Positions 25,745-35,899 of a stretch of DNA of 64,000 nt are shown here, piece after piece (positions within the stretch are counted from its first letter, which is position 1; every line of letters starts with the position of its first letter). This DNA is from Oscillatoria sp. CS-180 (lineage in GTDB: Bacteria > Cyanobacteriota > Cyanobacteriia > Phormidesmidales > Phormidesmidaceae). Made by a program: the position numbers and the translations under genes. Location of the stretch: assembly GCF_028330965.1 (NCBI RefSeq), contig NZ_JAQMUB010000091.1, positions 1-64,000 of the forward strand. Direction: 5' to 3'. The notes below the pieces were generated by a model. That model worked only from the letters and a program-made list of their open reading frames with translations. It did not search any database and had not been told where the DNA came from.

Positions 25745-25966
25745 TCATCGTTGTTTTGACGGTTTCCGTCCCTCTAGAAACAGCATCAAGAGGGCCGTCA
25801 AGAGCATGCCGCCCGCAGCACAAAAGCTGAGTACGAGGCCAAACGGCAGTTCTACCGATTGAAAGGCTATGAATCGGATCGCGACGGGCGTTGCATTTTG
25901 CACAGCGACGATCGCGATCGCGACAACCCAAACCGCTGGAATCAGCACTAGAAAAAATCTTTGCAT
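25745..25966 (-). CDS. LapA/DUF1049-type two-helix membrane protein
   Basis: 73 residues with two hydrophobic segments (LVLIPAVWVVAIAIVAVQN and LPFGLVLSFCAAGGMLLTALLMLFL) joined by TPVAIRFIAFQSVE, the pattern of lipopolysaccharide-assembly-protein-A (DUF1049) domains. Function in cyanobacteria is not known. It lies between DUF2839 and rplI on the opposite strand. Confidence 0.75.
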   Translation of the reverse strand: MQRFFLVLIPAVWVVAIAIVAVQNATPVAIRFIAFQSVELPFGLVLSFCAAGGMLLTALLMLFLEGRKPSKQR

Positions 25967-26087
25967 AGTTTAGCTGCCTCGTTCGTCAGTCATCACTCTG
26001 CCATTTGTGAAAGAACGCTCTGGTTGGTTCTTGCCTTTCATGACTTCCATTAGGTATGGTAATAGACCGGACGTTTGAAGGAAAAGC

Positions 26088-26546
26088 ATGGCTAAGAGAG
26101 TTCAGGTTGTTTTACAAGAAGATATTCGCAAGCTAGGCATTGCTGGAGACTTGGTAGAAGTTGCTCCTGGCTATGCCCGCAACTACTTGTTCCCAAGGGG
26201 ATTGGCTGTTCGAACCACACCCGGTGTCCTCAAGCAGGTGGAGCGTCGCCGTGAAGAGATTCGTCAGCGTCTTGAGCAGATCAGACAGGACGCCGAATCG
26301 ATGAAAACAGCCCTAGAAACAATTGGCATGTTTGTCATCAAGAAGCCTGTAGGTGAAGATGACGCTATTTTTGGAACTGTAACTTCTGGTGATGTGGCAG
26401 ATGCCATCCAAGAAGCGACTCAAAAAGAAGTTGACCGTCGCGACATCTCCGTCCCTGACATCAATAAGCTCGGCGAGTATCGCGTCACCATTAAGCTCCA
26501 TGCTGAAGTGACCGCTGTGATCAACATTCGAGTTGCGGCTGACTAG
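26088..26546 (+). CDS. rplI: 50S ribosomal protein L9
   Basis: 152 residues. The N-terminal rRNA-binding domain carries the family signature GDLVEVAPGYARNYLFPRGLAV. A long connecting helix (KQVERRREEIRQRLEQIRQDAESM) and the C-terminal domain (IFGTVTSGDVADAIQ, GEYRVTIKLHAEVTAVINI) are complete. A GAAGGA ribosome site precedes the ATG and a terminator follows at 26578-26623, so it is a single-gene unit. Confidence 0.97.
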   Translation: MAKRVQVVLQEDIRKLGIAGDLVEVAPGYARNYLFPRGLAVRTTPGVLKQVERRREEIRQRLEQIRQDAESMKTALETIGMFVIKKPVGEDDAIFGTVTSGDVADAIQEATQKEVDRRDISVPDINKLGEYRVTIKLHAEVTAVINIRVAAD

Positions 26547-26577
26547 AGTCAAGTCGCTTCAACGTCCGGCATTAATG

Positions 26578-26623
26578 AATAGGTTAGGTCGCCTCTGATA
26601 GAGTCTTCGGCCTAGCCTATTTT
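26578..26623 (+). terminator. Rho-independent terminator of rplI
   Basis: AATAGGTTAGG (26578-26588) pairs with CCTAGCCTATTTT (26611-26623) around a 22-nt loop, with a TTTTGTTGTG tail. It lies 32 bp after the rplI stop. Confidence 0.8.
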
Positions 26624-26660
26624 GTTGTGTTAGCTACAGACAGCTTCTAAGAACGTTGGT

Positions 26661-26679
26661 CCAGATGGCTAAAGCTATA
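26661..26679 (+). repeat. Fragment of the dispersed TATAGC repeat family (3' end)
   Basis: The 19 bases at this position match the right end of the full copy at 27575-27680 (AGATGGCTAAAGCTATA). Only this end is preserved here. Confidence 0.6.
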
Positions 26680-26837
26680 AAATCCAAGACTCAAAGTCTG
26701 TTTCTATCAGGTTTCACTCAGAAACCTCTCATGCAAGATTCCTACAATTTTTCCAACTAAAAAGTATGTCTTTTTGGAGATGTAGTCCCTACAATCTCGG
26801 TTAAGGACTGGCTTTTATTATTGCGAAACTTGAAGCT

Positions 26838-27527
26838 ATGAACACAACAGATATCTTGCGGCTTGTGCATCCGGCGATCGCGGTTTTTTATGTGTTTCCG
26901 TTGATAGGTATTGCGACTTACTTTGCCCTGCAAACTCGTCAGCGTCGTTTGGCAGCAGCCAACAAAGAAAAGACCAAAATCGCGCCTGTTGTCGGTCAAG
27001 AACACGTCAAAATTGGCCGCTTGCTTGCTGCCTCTGTGGTGGGTATATCGCTGTTGGGAATGGCCCATCCTATTCTCAAAACCTTAGTTGGAAACAACGT
27101 GTGGGCCGAGAATCCCTTCCAAATTATTTTTATCGGTGCCATGTATGTTTTTACAATCACCACGCTGATATTTCTTTATCAAGCTAAACTTCCTGCTTGG
27201 CGAGCGGCATTTGCGACCTTGTCCAGCATGGGAATCATTATTTTGGGTTGCCAGGACGGCATCTTTCGGCGAACCAACGAATGGTTTATATCTCACTACT
27301 ACTATGGAATTGTCGCCGCCGTTCTGATGGTGATTTCCGTCGCTGTTCTCCCCGAAATCTACAAGTCCAAAGCATGGCGACGCAGCCACATTGCCCTGAA
27401 TACGATCGCACTGCTGTTGTTTGTCGGCATGGGGATCACAGGGGCCCGTGACCTGCTCGAAATTCCCCTCTCTTGGCAAGAACCGGTTGTTTATCAGTGC
27501 GACTTTGTTAACAAAACTTGCGAGTAG
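26838..27527 (+). CDS. DUF4079-type integral membrane protein
   Basis: 229 residues with about five or six membrane segments: HPAIAVFYVFPLIGIATYF, LLAASVVGISLLGMAHPI, IIFIGAMYVFTITTLIFLY, AAFATLSSMGIIILG, YYGIVAAVLMVISVAVLP and IALNTIALLLFVGMGITGARDLLEIP. The conserved core APVVGQEHVKIGR and the His residues in membrane-proximal positions suggest a cytochrome-b561-like fold, but no function is established. It is a single gene. A repeat-family fragment lies upstream and a full repeat copy downstream. Confidence 0.75.
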   Translation: MNTTDILRLVHPAIAVFYVFPLIGIATYFALQTRQRRLAAANKEKTKIAPVVGQEHVKIGRLLAASVVGISLLGMAHPILKTLVGNNVWAENPFQIIFIGAMYVFTITTLIFLYQAKLPAWRAAFATLSSMGIIILGCQDGIFRRTNEWFISHYYYGIVAAVLMVISVAVLPEIYKSKAWRRSHIALNTIALLLFVGMGITGARDLLEIPLSWQEPVVYQCDFVNKTCE

Positions 27528-27574
27528 AGAGAACTGCATTCCTAGGGAACCTCCTGACTGTCCCAAATGCCTTC

Positions 27575-27680
27575 TATAGCCGTCACTAGTTCCGGTTAGG
27601 AGCAGACGGCGAGCCGTTTGGCGATGCGCTCAGCCGCCTAGACGCTATTGGGTGCACACGCCTAGATGGCTAAAGCTATA
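27575..27680 (+). repeat. Full copy A of a ~105-bp dispersed TATAGC...GCTATA repeat
   Basis: It begins TATAGCCGTCACTAGTTCCG and ends GGCTAAAGCTATA. Copies B (33707-33814, inverted) and C (39730-39832, inverted) align along their whole length; copies A and B share TGGCGATGCGCTCAGC and GCTATTGGGTGCAC exactly. Ends are 6-bp inverted repeats. It has no coding capacity and stops 6 bp before the start codon of the UPF0182 gene, so it must lie in that gene's leader. It looks like a MITE or other non-autonomous repeat. Confidence 0.8.
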
Positions 27681-27686
27681 TAGAAT

Positions 27687-30600
27687 ATGGGCATGTTAGA
27701 AAAACGACTCCAACATTGGTCTGGGTGGATCTGGCTCATTGCGATCGCACTCGGCTTTCTACTGTTTTGGGGAATCACCTACTTTTGGGCTGAGGGGCTG
27801 TGGTTTCGAGACGTCGGCTATAGCAGCGTTTTTCAACTTAGGTTAGTGACTCAGGTTCTGCTCGGCCTCATAGCGGGGGGGTTGAGCATTCTGTTTCTGT
27901 GGGTCAACCTAAGGCTGACGACGCGGTTTCCCCCTCCTCCCATCTCTCCAACGGCACTGTCTGCGTCTGATCAGAGATCGCGTTCACCTGGTATCGGACT
28001 GTTTTTGCTGCTGGCGTTGAGTAATGGCCTCGCTTTAGTCATCGGCATTCAAATGCTGTATTTGGGGCGGGTGGTTAGCAGCTATTGGTCACTGACATCG
28101 TCCGTCTATAACCCAGCACCGCCGCTGCCGTTGTGGGCAAAACCAGATGCGATTCAGGCGGTCTTCGTACAGCTGGTAGCGTATCCGCTCCAACTCGTCG
28201 CGCTGCTGTTCGTCGCGATCGCCTTTATCTTTCTACCGCGATTGTGTACGGCGATCGCAGCAGTCTTCACAGGGGTTGCTCTCGGGGTAGTCCTGTCCGA
28301 GCAGTGGACAAAAGTTCTGACGGCAATTAATCCCGTTACCTTTGGTTCGACAGATCCACTCTTTGAGCGAGACATTAGCTACTACCTGTTTCGACTGCCC
28401 TTTTTAGAAGTTCTAGAGTTTTGGTTCATTAGCCTGATCTTTTTTGCTCTGGCCAGTGTCACGCTGCTATACCTCTTATCAGGCAATAGCTTAAGCAATG
28501 GTCGTTTTCCTGGCTTCTCTCCAAAACAGCAGCGACATCTATATGGCTTGAGCGGTGTGCTGTTGCTGGCAACCAGCTTAAATCACTGGTTGGGCCGCTA
28601 CGAGATTCTCTACTCGCCGCAGGGAGTGGTGTATGGCGCTAGTTACACGGATGTCAACGTGGGCCTACCCGTCTACACCGTTCTCAGTGTTATGGCTTTG
28701 CTGCTGGGAATCGCCATGCTGTGGCGTACCTTATATTGGTCTGTTGGCGTCAGAGATGTGTTTGTCTGGATGGGCAAAGTCGGGCAGCGCAAACACGCAG
28801 GCCTACCACCGCTGTCCTATCGGCCACTGTCAGCTCGTCCTCTGATTTGGGGTTTAGGGATTTATATCTTGTTGGCAATCGCCGGGGGATTAATCGTACC
28901 CCGACTAGTGCAGCAAGTTGTCGTGCAACCCAATGAATTGCAGCGAGAGCGGCCCTATATTGAGCGGGCGATCGCCCTCACGCGACAAGCTTTTGACCTC
29001 TATGACATCAATGTACAGCCCTTTGATCCTGAGGGTGACTTGACGATTGATGACCTGCAAAGCAACCGCACCACTTTAGATAATGTGCGCTTGTGGGATA
29101 CTCGACCTTTGCTGCAAAGCAACCGTCAGCTCCAACAAATTCGGCTTTATTACGAGTTCTCGGACGCTGATGTTGATCGCTATCCCCTCATTCAAGATTC
29201 TGGCGAGACATCATTACGACAGGTCCTCATTTCAGCGCGGGAACTCAACTTCGAACGAGTTCCTGAGGTCGCTAAGACGTGGGTCAACGAACATCTCGTC
29301 TACACCCACGGTTATGGGTTCACCATGAGTCCGGTCAACACGGCTAATGAAGACGGGCTGCCGTCCTACTTCGTTAAAGATATCGACCATACACCTAGCG
29401 ACGAGGCTGTCCGCCGCAGCATTCCCATTGATAAACCCCGCATCTATTTTGGCGAATTAACAAACACGTACGTCATGGTGGACACAGACGTACGCGAACT
29501 GGATTTTCCCAGTGGTGATGACAACGCCTACAACACCTATGACGGCAGTAGCGGCGTGGCGATCGCTAATCCTTTTCAGCGACTCCTGTTCGCTTGGCAT
29601 CTCAAAGATTGGAAGATGCTATTCACTGAGGATTTTAATGAAAATACTCGGCTTCTGTTTCGCCGCCGCATTACCGATCGGGTTCAGAGCATTGCTCCCT
29701 TCTTGCGATTCGATTCTGATCCCTACTTAGTCATTGCTGATATTGAGGAGGATACACGCAGTTGGGGAACGAACGTTGCCTTCAGGGAAACCATTCCACC
29801 CAGTGCAGATGCCAATTATCTCTATTGGGTCATTGATGCCTACACGACGAGCGATCGCTATCCCTACTCGGATCCCCTTAGCAACGACTTCAACTACATC
29901 CGCAACTCAGTCAAAGTCGTGATTGATGCCTACAACGGCGCAGTTCGGTTCTATATGACTGATGTGCAAGATCCCATCATTCAAACCTGGGATCGCTTGC
30001 TGCCCGGCATGTTTCATCCCATTTCAGAAATGCCCGCAGCGTTGCTAGAGCACATCCGCTACCCCAAAGACTTCTTTCAGGTACAGTCCAATCAGTTGAT
30101 GACTTACCACATGACAGATCCTCAGGTGTTCTACAACCGGGAAGACCAGTGGCGTGCACCTAATGAGATTTATGCCAACGAGGCTCAAGAGGTACAGCCT
30201 TATTACCTCATCATGCGTCTGCCCAACCAGGATCGAGAGGAGTTCATTCAGTTACGTCCTTTCACACCCGCTCAGCGAAACAATCTGGTTGCTTGGCTAG
30301 CGGCTAGTTCGGATGGCGATCGCTATGGACAAATGCTGCTCTATCGCTTTCCCAAACAGGTGCTTGTCTTTGGTCCCGAACAAATTGAGGCTCGGATTAA
30401 TCAAGACCCCGCTATCTCCCAGCGGATTTCCCTCTGGAATACCCAAGGATCCAGAGCGATTCAGGGCAATTTGCTGGTGATTCCCATTGAGCGATCGCTC
30501 CTCTATGTCGAACCGCTCTACCTAGAAGCCGAACAGAACAGCCTGCCCATCCTAGCCCGCGTGATTCTTGTTTATCGCAACCGCATCGTTATGGCAGAAA

Positions 30601-30767
30601 CTTTGGCTGATGCGCTTTCCGCCATCTTCCAAGGTGAACGCGAAACTGCTCCGCCAGTGATTCGGGATTTGGAAGCAGACGTACAGTCTCTAGATGACCT
30701 GCTCCCTAACCTCATCGAAAACCCTGAAGGCGAAACCCCTGCTGCTGCTGAAGACAACCCTGGATAA
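27687..30767 (+). CDS. UPF0182-family large membrane protein
   Basis: 1026 residues. The first ~390 residues carry about seven membrane helices in the family layout (IWLIAIALGFLLFWGITYFW, LVTQVLLGLIAGGLSILFLW, LFLLLALSNGLALVIGIQML and others), with DPLFERDISYYLFRLPFLE conserved. The remaining ~600 residues form a large extracytoplasmic region (WDTRPLLQSNRQLQQIRLYYEF, YTHGYGFTMSPVN, RYPYSDPLSNDFNYIRNSVKVVIDAYNG). The family is widespread in cyanobacteria and actinobacteria with no known function. The length is typical. There is no clear ribosome site because a dispersed repeat abuts the ATG; a second ATG at 27693 is possible. Confidence 0.93.
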   Translation: MGMLEKRLQHWSGWIWLIAIALGFLLFWGITYFWAEGLWFRDVGYSSVFQLRLVTQVLLGLIAGGLSILFLWVNLRLTTRFPPPPISPTALSASDQRSRSPGIGLFLLLALSNGLALVIGIQMLYLGRVVSSYWSLTSSVYNPAPPLPLWAKPDAIQAVFVQLVAYPLQLVALLFVAIAFIFLPRLCTAIAAVFTGVALGVVLSEQWTKVLTAINPVTFGSTDPLFERDISYYLFRLPFLEVLEFWFISLIFFALASVTLLYLLSGNSLSNGRFPGFSPKQQRHLYGLSGVLLLATSLNHWLGRYEILYSPQGVVYGASYTDVNVGLPVYTVLSVMALLLGIAMLWRTLYWSVGVRDVFVWMGKVGQRKHAGLPPLSYRPLSARPLIWGLGIYILLAIAGGLIVPRLVQQVVVQPNELQRERPYIERAIALTRQAFDLYDINVQPFDPEGDLTIDDLQSNRTTLDNVRLWDTRPLLQSNRQLQQIRLYYEFSDADVDRYPLIQDSGETSLRQVLISARELNFERVPEVAKTWVNEHLVYTHGYGFTMSPVNTANEDGLPSYFVKDIDHTPSDEAVRRSIPIDKPRIYFGELTNTYVMVDTDVRELDFPSGDDNAYNTYDGSSGVAIANPFQRLLFAWHLKDWKMLFTEDFNENTRLLFRRRITDRVQSIAPFLRFDSDPYLVIADIEEDTRSWGTNVAFRETIPPSADANYLYWVIDAYTTSDRYPYSDPLSNDFNYIRNSVKVVIDAYNGAVRFYMTDVQDPIIQTWDRLLPGMFHPISEMPAALLEHIRYPKDFFQVQSNQLMTYHMTDPQVFYNREDQWRAPNEIYANEAQEVQPYYLIMRLPNQDREEFIQLRPFTPAQRNNLVAWLAASSDGDRYGQMLLYRFPKQVLVFGPEQIEARINQDPAISQRISLWNTQGSRAIQGNLLVIPIERSLLYVEPLYLEAEQNSLPILARVILVYRNRIVMAETLADALSAIFQGERETAPPVIRDLEADVQSLDDLLPNLIENPEGETPAAAEDNPG

Positions 30768-30836
30768 CAGTCTTGCTATCCTAAATGACAGACCACTAGG
30801 GTTAAGACAAAACACAATTGATCGACCCACACGATG

Positions 30837-30861
30837 CAGGGGCACACACTGTATGCCCCTG
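30837..30861. terminator. Strong hairpin between convergent genes
   Basis: CAGGGGCA (30837-30844) and TGCCCCTG (30854-30861) form a perfect 8-bp stem with a 9-nt loop, midway between the ends of the UPF0182 gene and the convergent repeat-protein gene. There is no long T-run, so termination is likely but not certain. Confidence 0.5.
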
Positions 30862-30887
30862 TGCAAATTGCAGTGGGCTGTGTAAGA

Positions 30888-31421
30888 CTAGGCAACTTCG
30901 CTGTAGATGGCGTCTTTGTCCAAATTCTCGCGGCGCAACTCGTCAAAATCCACAGCATCCTTGTCAAGGTTTTCACGGCGCAACTCGTCGAAATCAACAC
31001 CTTTAGCTAGAACCTCGTACACGGCATCTTTATCGAGGTTCTCCCGGCGCAGCTCGTCAAAGTCCACCGCATCCTTGTCAAGGTTTTCGCGACGCAACTC
31101 GTCGAAATCAACGCCTTTAGCTAGGACCTCGTAGACTACATCTTTGTCTAAGTTCTCCCGGCGCAGTTCATCAAAATCGACAGCATCCTTGTCGAGGTTT
31201 TCGCGGCGCAGTTCGTCAAAGTCAATGCCCTTAACTTGAATTTCGTACACGGCATCTTTGTCGAGGTTCTCGCGACGCAACTCGTCAAAATCCACAGCAT
31301 CCTTATCAAGGTTTTCGCGGCGCAGTTCGTCAAAGTCAACCGCTGCATTAGCGGTAGGAGCAATTGCGATCGCGGAAGCAGAAATCGTCAAAGCGGTCAA
31401 AGCAAGTGCAAAGCGTTTCAT
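30888..31421 (-). CDS. Secreted protein of eight identical 15-residue repeats
   Basis: 177 residues. A clear signal peptide (MKRFALALTALTISASAIAIAPTANA, cleavage likely at ANA) is followed almost only by repeats of VDFDELRRENLDKDA. Eight copies occur as four pairs. The first three pairs are followed by an 8-residue spacer VYE(I/V)(Q/L)(V/A)KG, giving a 38-residue higher-order unit, and the last by IYSEVA. The repeats are nearly invariant in protein sequence, but the DNA differs at many synonymous positions, so selection maintains the peptide. They are strongly charged. I do not recognise a family. Possible roles are a periplasmic or extracellular binding scaffold, a metal-binding acidic protein, or a precursor cut into peptides; none is shown. 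It lies alone, convergent with UPF0182. Confidence 0.85.
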   Translation of the reverse strand: MKRFALALTALTISASAIAIAPTANAAVDFDELRRENLDKDAVDFDELRRENLDKDAVYEIQVKGIDFDELRRENLDKDAVDFDELRRENLDKDVVYEVLAKGVDFDELRRENLDKDAVDFDELRRENLDKDAVYEVLAKGVDFDELRRENLDKDAVDFDELRRENLDKDAIYSEVA

Positions 31422-31623
31422 GGTTAGAACTCCTTTCAGCCTTAGTTGACTGATTCATCTTGAGTTCTATAGTGCTCTGAGGTTCTGAGAAGGTGCTGAC
31501 CCGAAAATAAGCGAAGGTTAATCGCTTCCTGAGAAAACTGAGGGGTAGGGATTGGGCTTTTGGGGGACATTGCCCCCTACGCGCACAGCAAACAGCTCGA
31601 TCTTGGATGTTGGGGACAGCTAG

Positions 31624-32838
31624 CTAGTGGTGAGAACTGTCTTCACCCAGGATTTTGAGGCAGTCTTGAGCGATCGCCCATTCCTCATGGGTGTGGATGA
31701 CAAAAACACGCACCTGCGATTCTAGGGTGGCGATGTCTTGGTCGGTTTTACTCCGGTGGAGCGTCTCCTCGTTCAGAGACAGTTCTAAAAAGTCCCAGTT
31801 CTGACAGGTAGCCTGCCAGATGTCAGGACTGTTCTCACCGATACCTGCGGTGAAGACAAGGGCATCCAGCCCACCTAAGTTACCGAGCATCGCGCCGATG
31901 TTACGACGCAGGCTATGGATGAACATGTCGTAGGCGAGTTGAGCGCGATCGCTGCCACTGTCTGCGGCTTCTCGCACTTGTCGCATATCGTTAGAGACAC
32001 CGGAGATACCTTTGAGTCCAGAGGCTTTGTTCAGCAGCGTATCTAATTCGTCCGCGCTGAGATGGTCGTGACGAGCCAAGTAGATCACGATGCCCGGATC
32101 GACAGATCCCGAGCGGCTACCCATCATCAAGCCGTCCAGAGGCGTAAATCCCATTGTCGTATCAGCGCTAACGCCATTGCGAACTGCGGCTAAAGAGCAT
32201 CCGTTGCCCAAATGGCAGGTGATGATTTTTAGATCTGCTAGGTCTCGGTGCATCAGTTCAGCAGCTCGCTGAGCCACGTAGCGATGACTAATACCGTGGA
32301 AACCATAACGCTGAATGCCCTGCTTAACCCAGTCATAGGGACCGGGATAGGTGCTGGCAGCGGCAGGCATCTGGGAATGAAACGCTGTGTCGAAGACCGC
32401 CACTTGAGAGACTAATGGCAAGATCGCTTCCATCGCCTCAATCCCTTGTAGGTTTGCTGGATTATGGGACGGAGCTAGGGGAAAAAGCTGTTTGATAGCT
32501 TCCTTAACGGCAGGGGTGATCTGAGTACTTTGCTGATAGTCCCGGCCACCATGCACGACCCGATGCCCGATCGCCTGAATCTCGCTGAGGTCCTGCAAAA
32601 TCTGCACTGGACTATCCACGAGCGTGTCCAGCATCCAGCGAATACCTTCGGTCTTGTCTTGGGTTTCTAGAGTCGCTTGGTGTTCCCGGCCATCGGCTGC
32701 CTCGGCCTCTAATTCAACTGCGCCAGCGCGATGGGTCCAGTCAAGCTGCGATCGCCAAAGCGGCTCCTGCCCTACCGAAAAATCGAACAGGGCAGCCTTA
32801 TGACTACTCGAACCGGCATTCAGAACGAGAATTTTCAT
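31624..32838 (-). CDS. ackA: Acetate kinase
   Basis: 404 residues. It interconverts acetate plus ATP and acetyl phosphate. Signature segments are MKILVLNAGSSSHKAALFDF at the start, GHRVVHGGRDYQ, VAVFDTAFHSQMP, RRYGFHG-type RYGFHGISHRYVAQRA, CHLGNGCSLAAV with DTTMGFTPLDGLMMGSRSGSVDPG, and LVFTAGIGENSP. The length is standard. No phosphotransacetylase gene is adjacent. Confidence 0.96.
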   Translation of the reverse strand: MKILVLNAGSSSHKAALFDFSVGQEPLWRSQLDWTHRAGAVELEAEAADGREHQATLETQDKTEGIRWMLDTLVDSPVQILQDLSEIQAIGHRVVHGGRDYQQSTQITPAVKEAIKQLFPLAPSHNPANLQGIEAMEAILPLVSQVAVFDTAFHSQMPAAASTYPGPYDWVKQGIQRYGFHGISHRYVAQRAAELMHRDLADLKIITCHLGNGCSLAAVRNGVSADTTMGFTPLDGLMMGSRSGSVDPGIVIYLARHDHLSADELDTLLNKASGLKGISGVSNDMRQVREAADSGSDRAQLAYDMFIHSLRRNIGAMLGNLGGLDALVFTAGIGENSPDIWQATCQNWDFLELSLNEETLHRSKTDQDIATLESQVRVFVIHTHEEWAIAQDCLKILGEDSSHH

Positions 32839-33010
32839 ATCACCCTCTTAGTATTCACGTCTCCACCTATCTGCTTGTCTCCGGTATTTCGGCTTTAGTG
32901 CACTGCGGCAGAAATAGGTTCACCATTCAAACCACTGAGAAAGCCTATCTGCGTTAGTTTTGTAGGGCTTTGCCCTTCCCGGAGGGTATTTTGAATTCCG
33001 CGTAGCCGTA

Positions 33011-33649
33011 CTAGGTGCCTGGTCGGGCATTTAATTCGGCAGGCAAATGAGAGCGATCGCCATGCTTGACCAACATAGGACCGTGAATATCGAACCGAAC
33101 CAGGCTGACGGAGGCAACGGGCATGTCGATGCGATCGCGATAGCGGCCTAAGTCAATCCCCAGTAGGCTACAGAGGATGATGCGAATCGTGGCTTTGTGA
33201 GAAACCACAAGGACATTTCCAGACGTATGCTTGTCTTCAATTTCAGCCATGACGAGGGAGGCACGGCTAGCAATCTCGACCGAGGATTCACCACCCGTAG
33301 GCGGATTCCAAGCCGGTTCTGTCAACCAGTGAATGTAGTCTTCTTCGTGAGCGGCTCTGACATCGGTGGGCGTTTTACCTTCCCATTCGCCATAGTGGAT
33401 CTCTCGCAGACCGTCCCGGATTTGCATCTCCATGCCGATGGCATCACAGAGAGGTTTAGCGGTTGCGATCGTGCGTTTCATCGGACTGATATAAATGGCC
33501 TGCCAAGGTAAAGACTGATAGTGCTTAGCAAAAGCTTGAGCCATCTCGTGTCCCTCCGGCGTCAGTTCGGGGTCAATCGAACCGCAATATCCTCCGGTTT
33601 TGCTGGCTTCGGTCTCACCATGTCGAACCATGTAAACACAAAGGCCCAT
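33011..33649 (-). CDS. Histidine phosphatase-family protein (phosphoglycerate mutase-like)
   Basis: 212 residues. The catalytic motif is YMVRHGETEAS near the N-terminus, with the second Arg/His in ISPMKRTIATA and VVSHKATIRIIL. The acid catalyst region IHYGEWEGKT is present. Members include phosphoglycerate mutases and broad phosphatases; the substrate cannot be told. It precedes a dispersed repeat and the phosphoglucomutase gene on the same strand, 240 bp apart. Confidence 0.88.
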   Translation of the reverse strand: MGLCVYMVRHGETEASKTGGYCGSIDPELTPEGHEMAQAFAKHYQSLPWQAIYISPMKRTIATAKPLCDAIGMEMQIRDGLREIHYGEWEGKTPTDVRAAHEEDYIHWLTEPAWNPPTGGESSVEIASRASLVMAEIEDKHTSGNVLVVSHKATIRIILCSLLGIDLGRYRDRIDMPVASVSLVRFDIHGPMLVKHGDRSHLPAELNARPGT

Positions 33650-33706
33650 GAAAATTCTCGATAGAGGACAAAGGGATATAGGAGTCAGAAGTCAGGAATC
33701 AGAATG

Positions 33707-33814
33707 GATAGCTTTAGCTCTCTAGGTTAGTGCACCCAATAGCATCCGAGTGCTGAGCGCATCGCCAGAGAGGGCTTGCCGTCTTGTCCTGACGAAACAG
33801 GCGACGGTCATAGC
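33707..33814 (-). repeat. Full copy B of the ~105-bp dispersed repeat
   Basis: It is inverted relative to copy A (27575-27680). The right part of the reverse complement reads TGGCGATGCGCTCAGC...GCTATTGGGTGCAC...CTAAAGCTATC. Directly to its left, 33681-33706 contains degenerate heptamers of the GTCAGAA type, a short tandem repeat like those known in cyanobacteria. Confidence 0.8.
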
Positions 33815-33889
33815 AAACAGGTGCGTGGCGACGCAATGTATCGCGTCGTCACCAGGAGTTATATCGTGTTCTGTCTCTAGATTCTGTAT

Positions 33890-35899
<2,010 letters not shown>

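Noticed and set aside
30888-31421. CRISPR-like or satellite DNA repeats
   Set aside because: The DNA repeats are an intact coding frame with a signal peptide and with synonymous variation between units.
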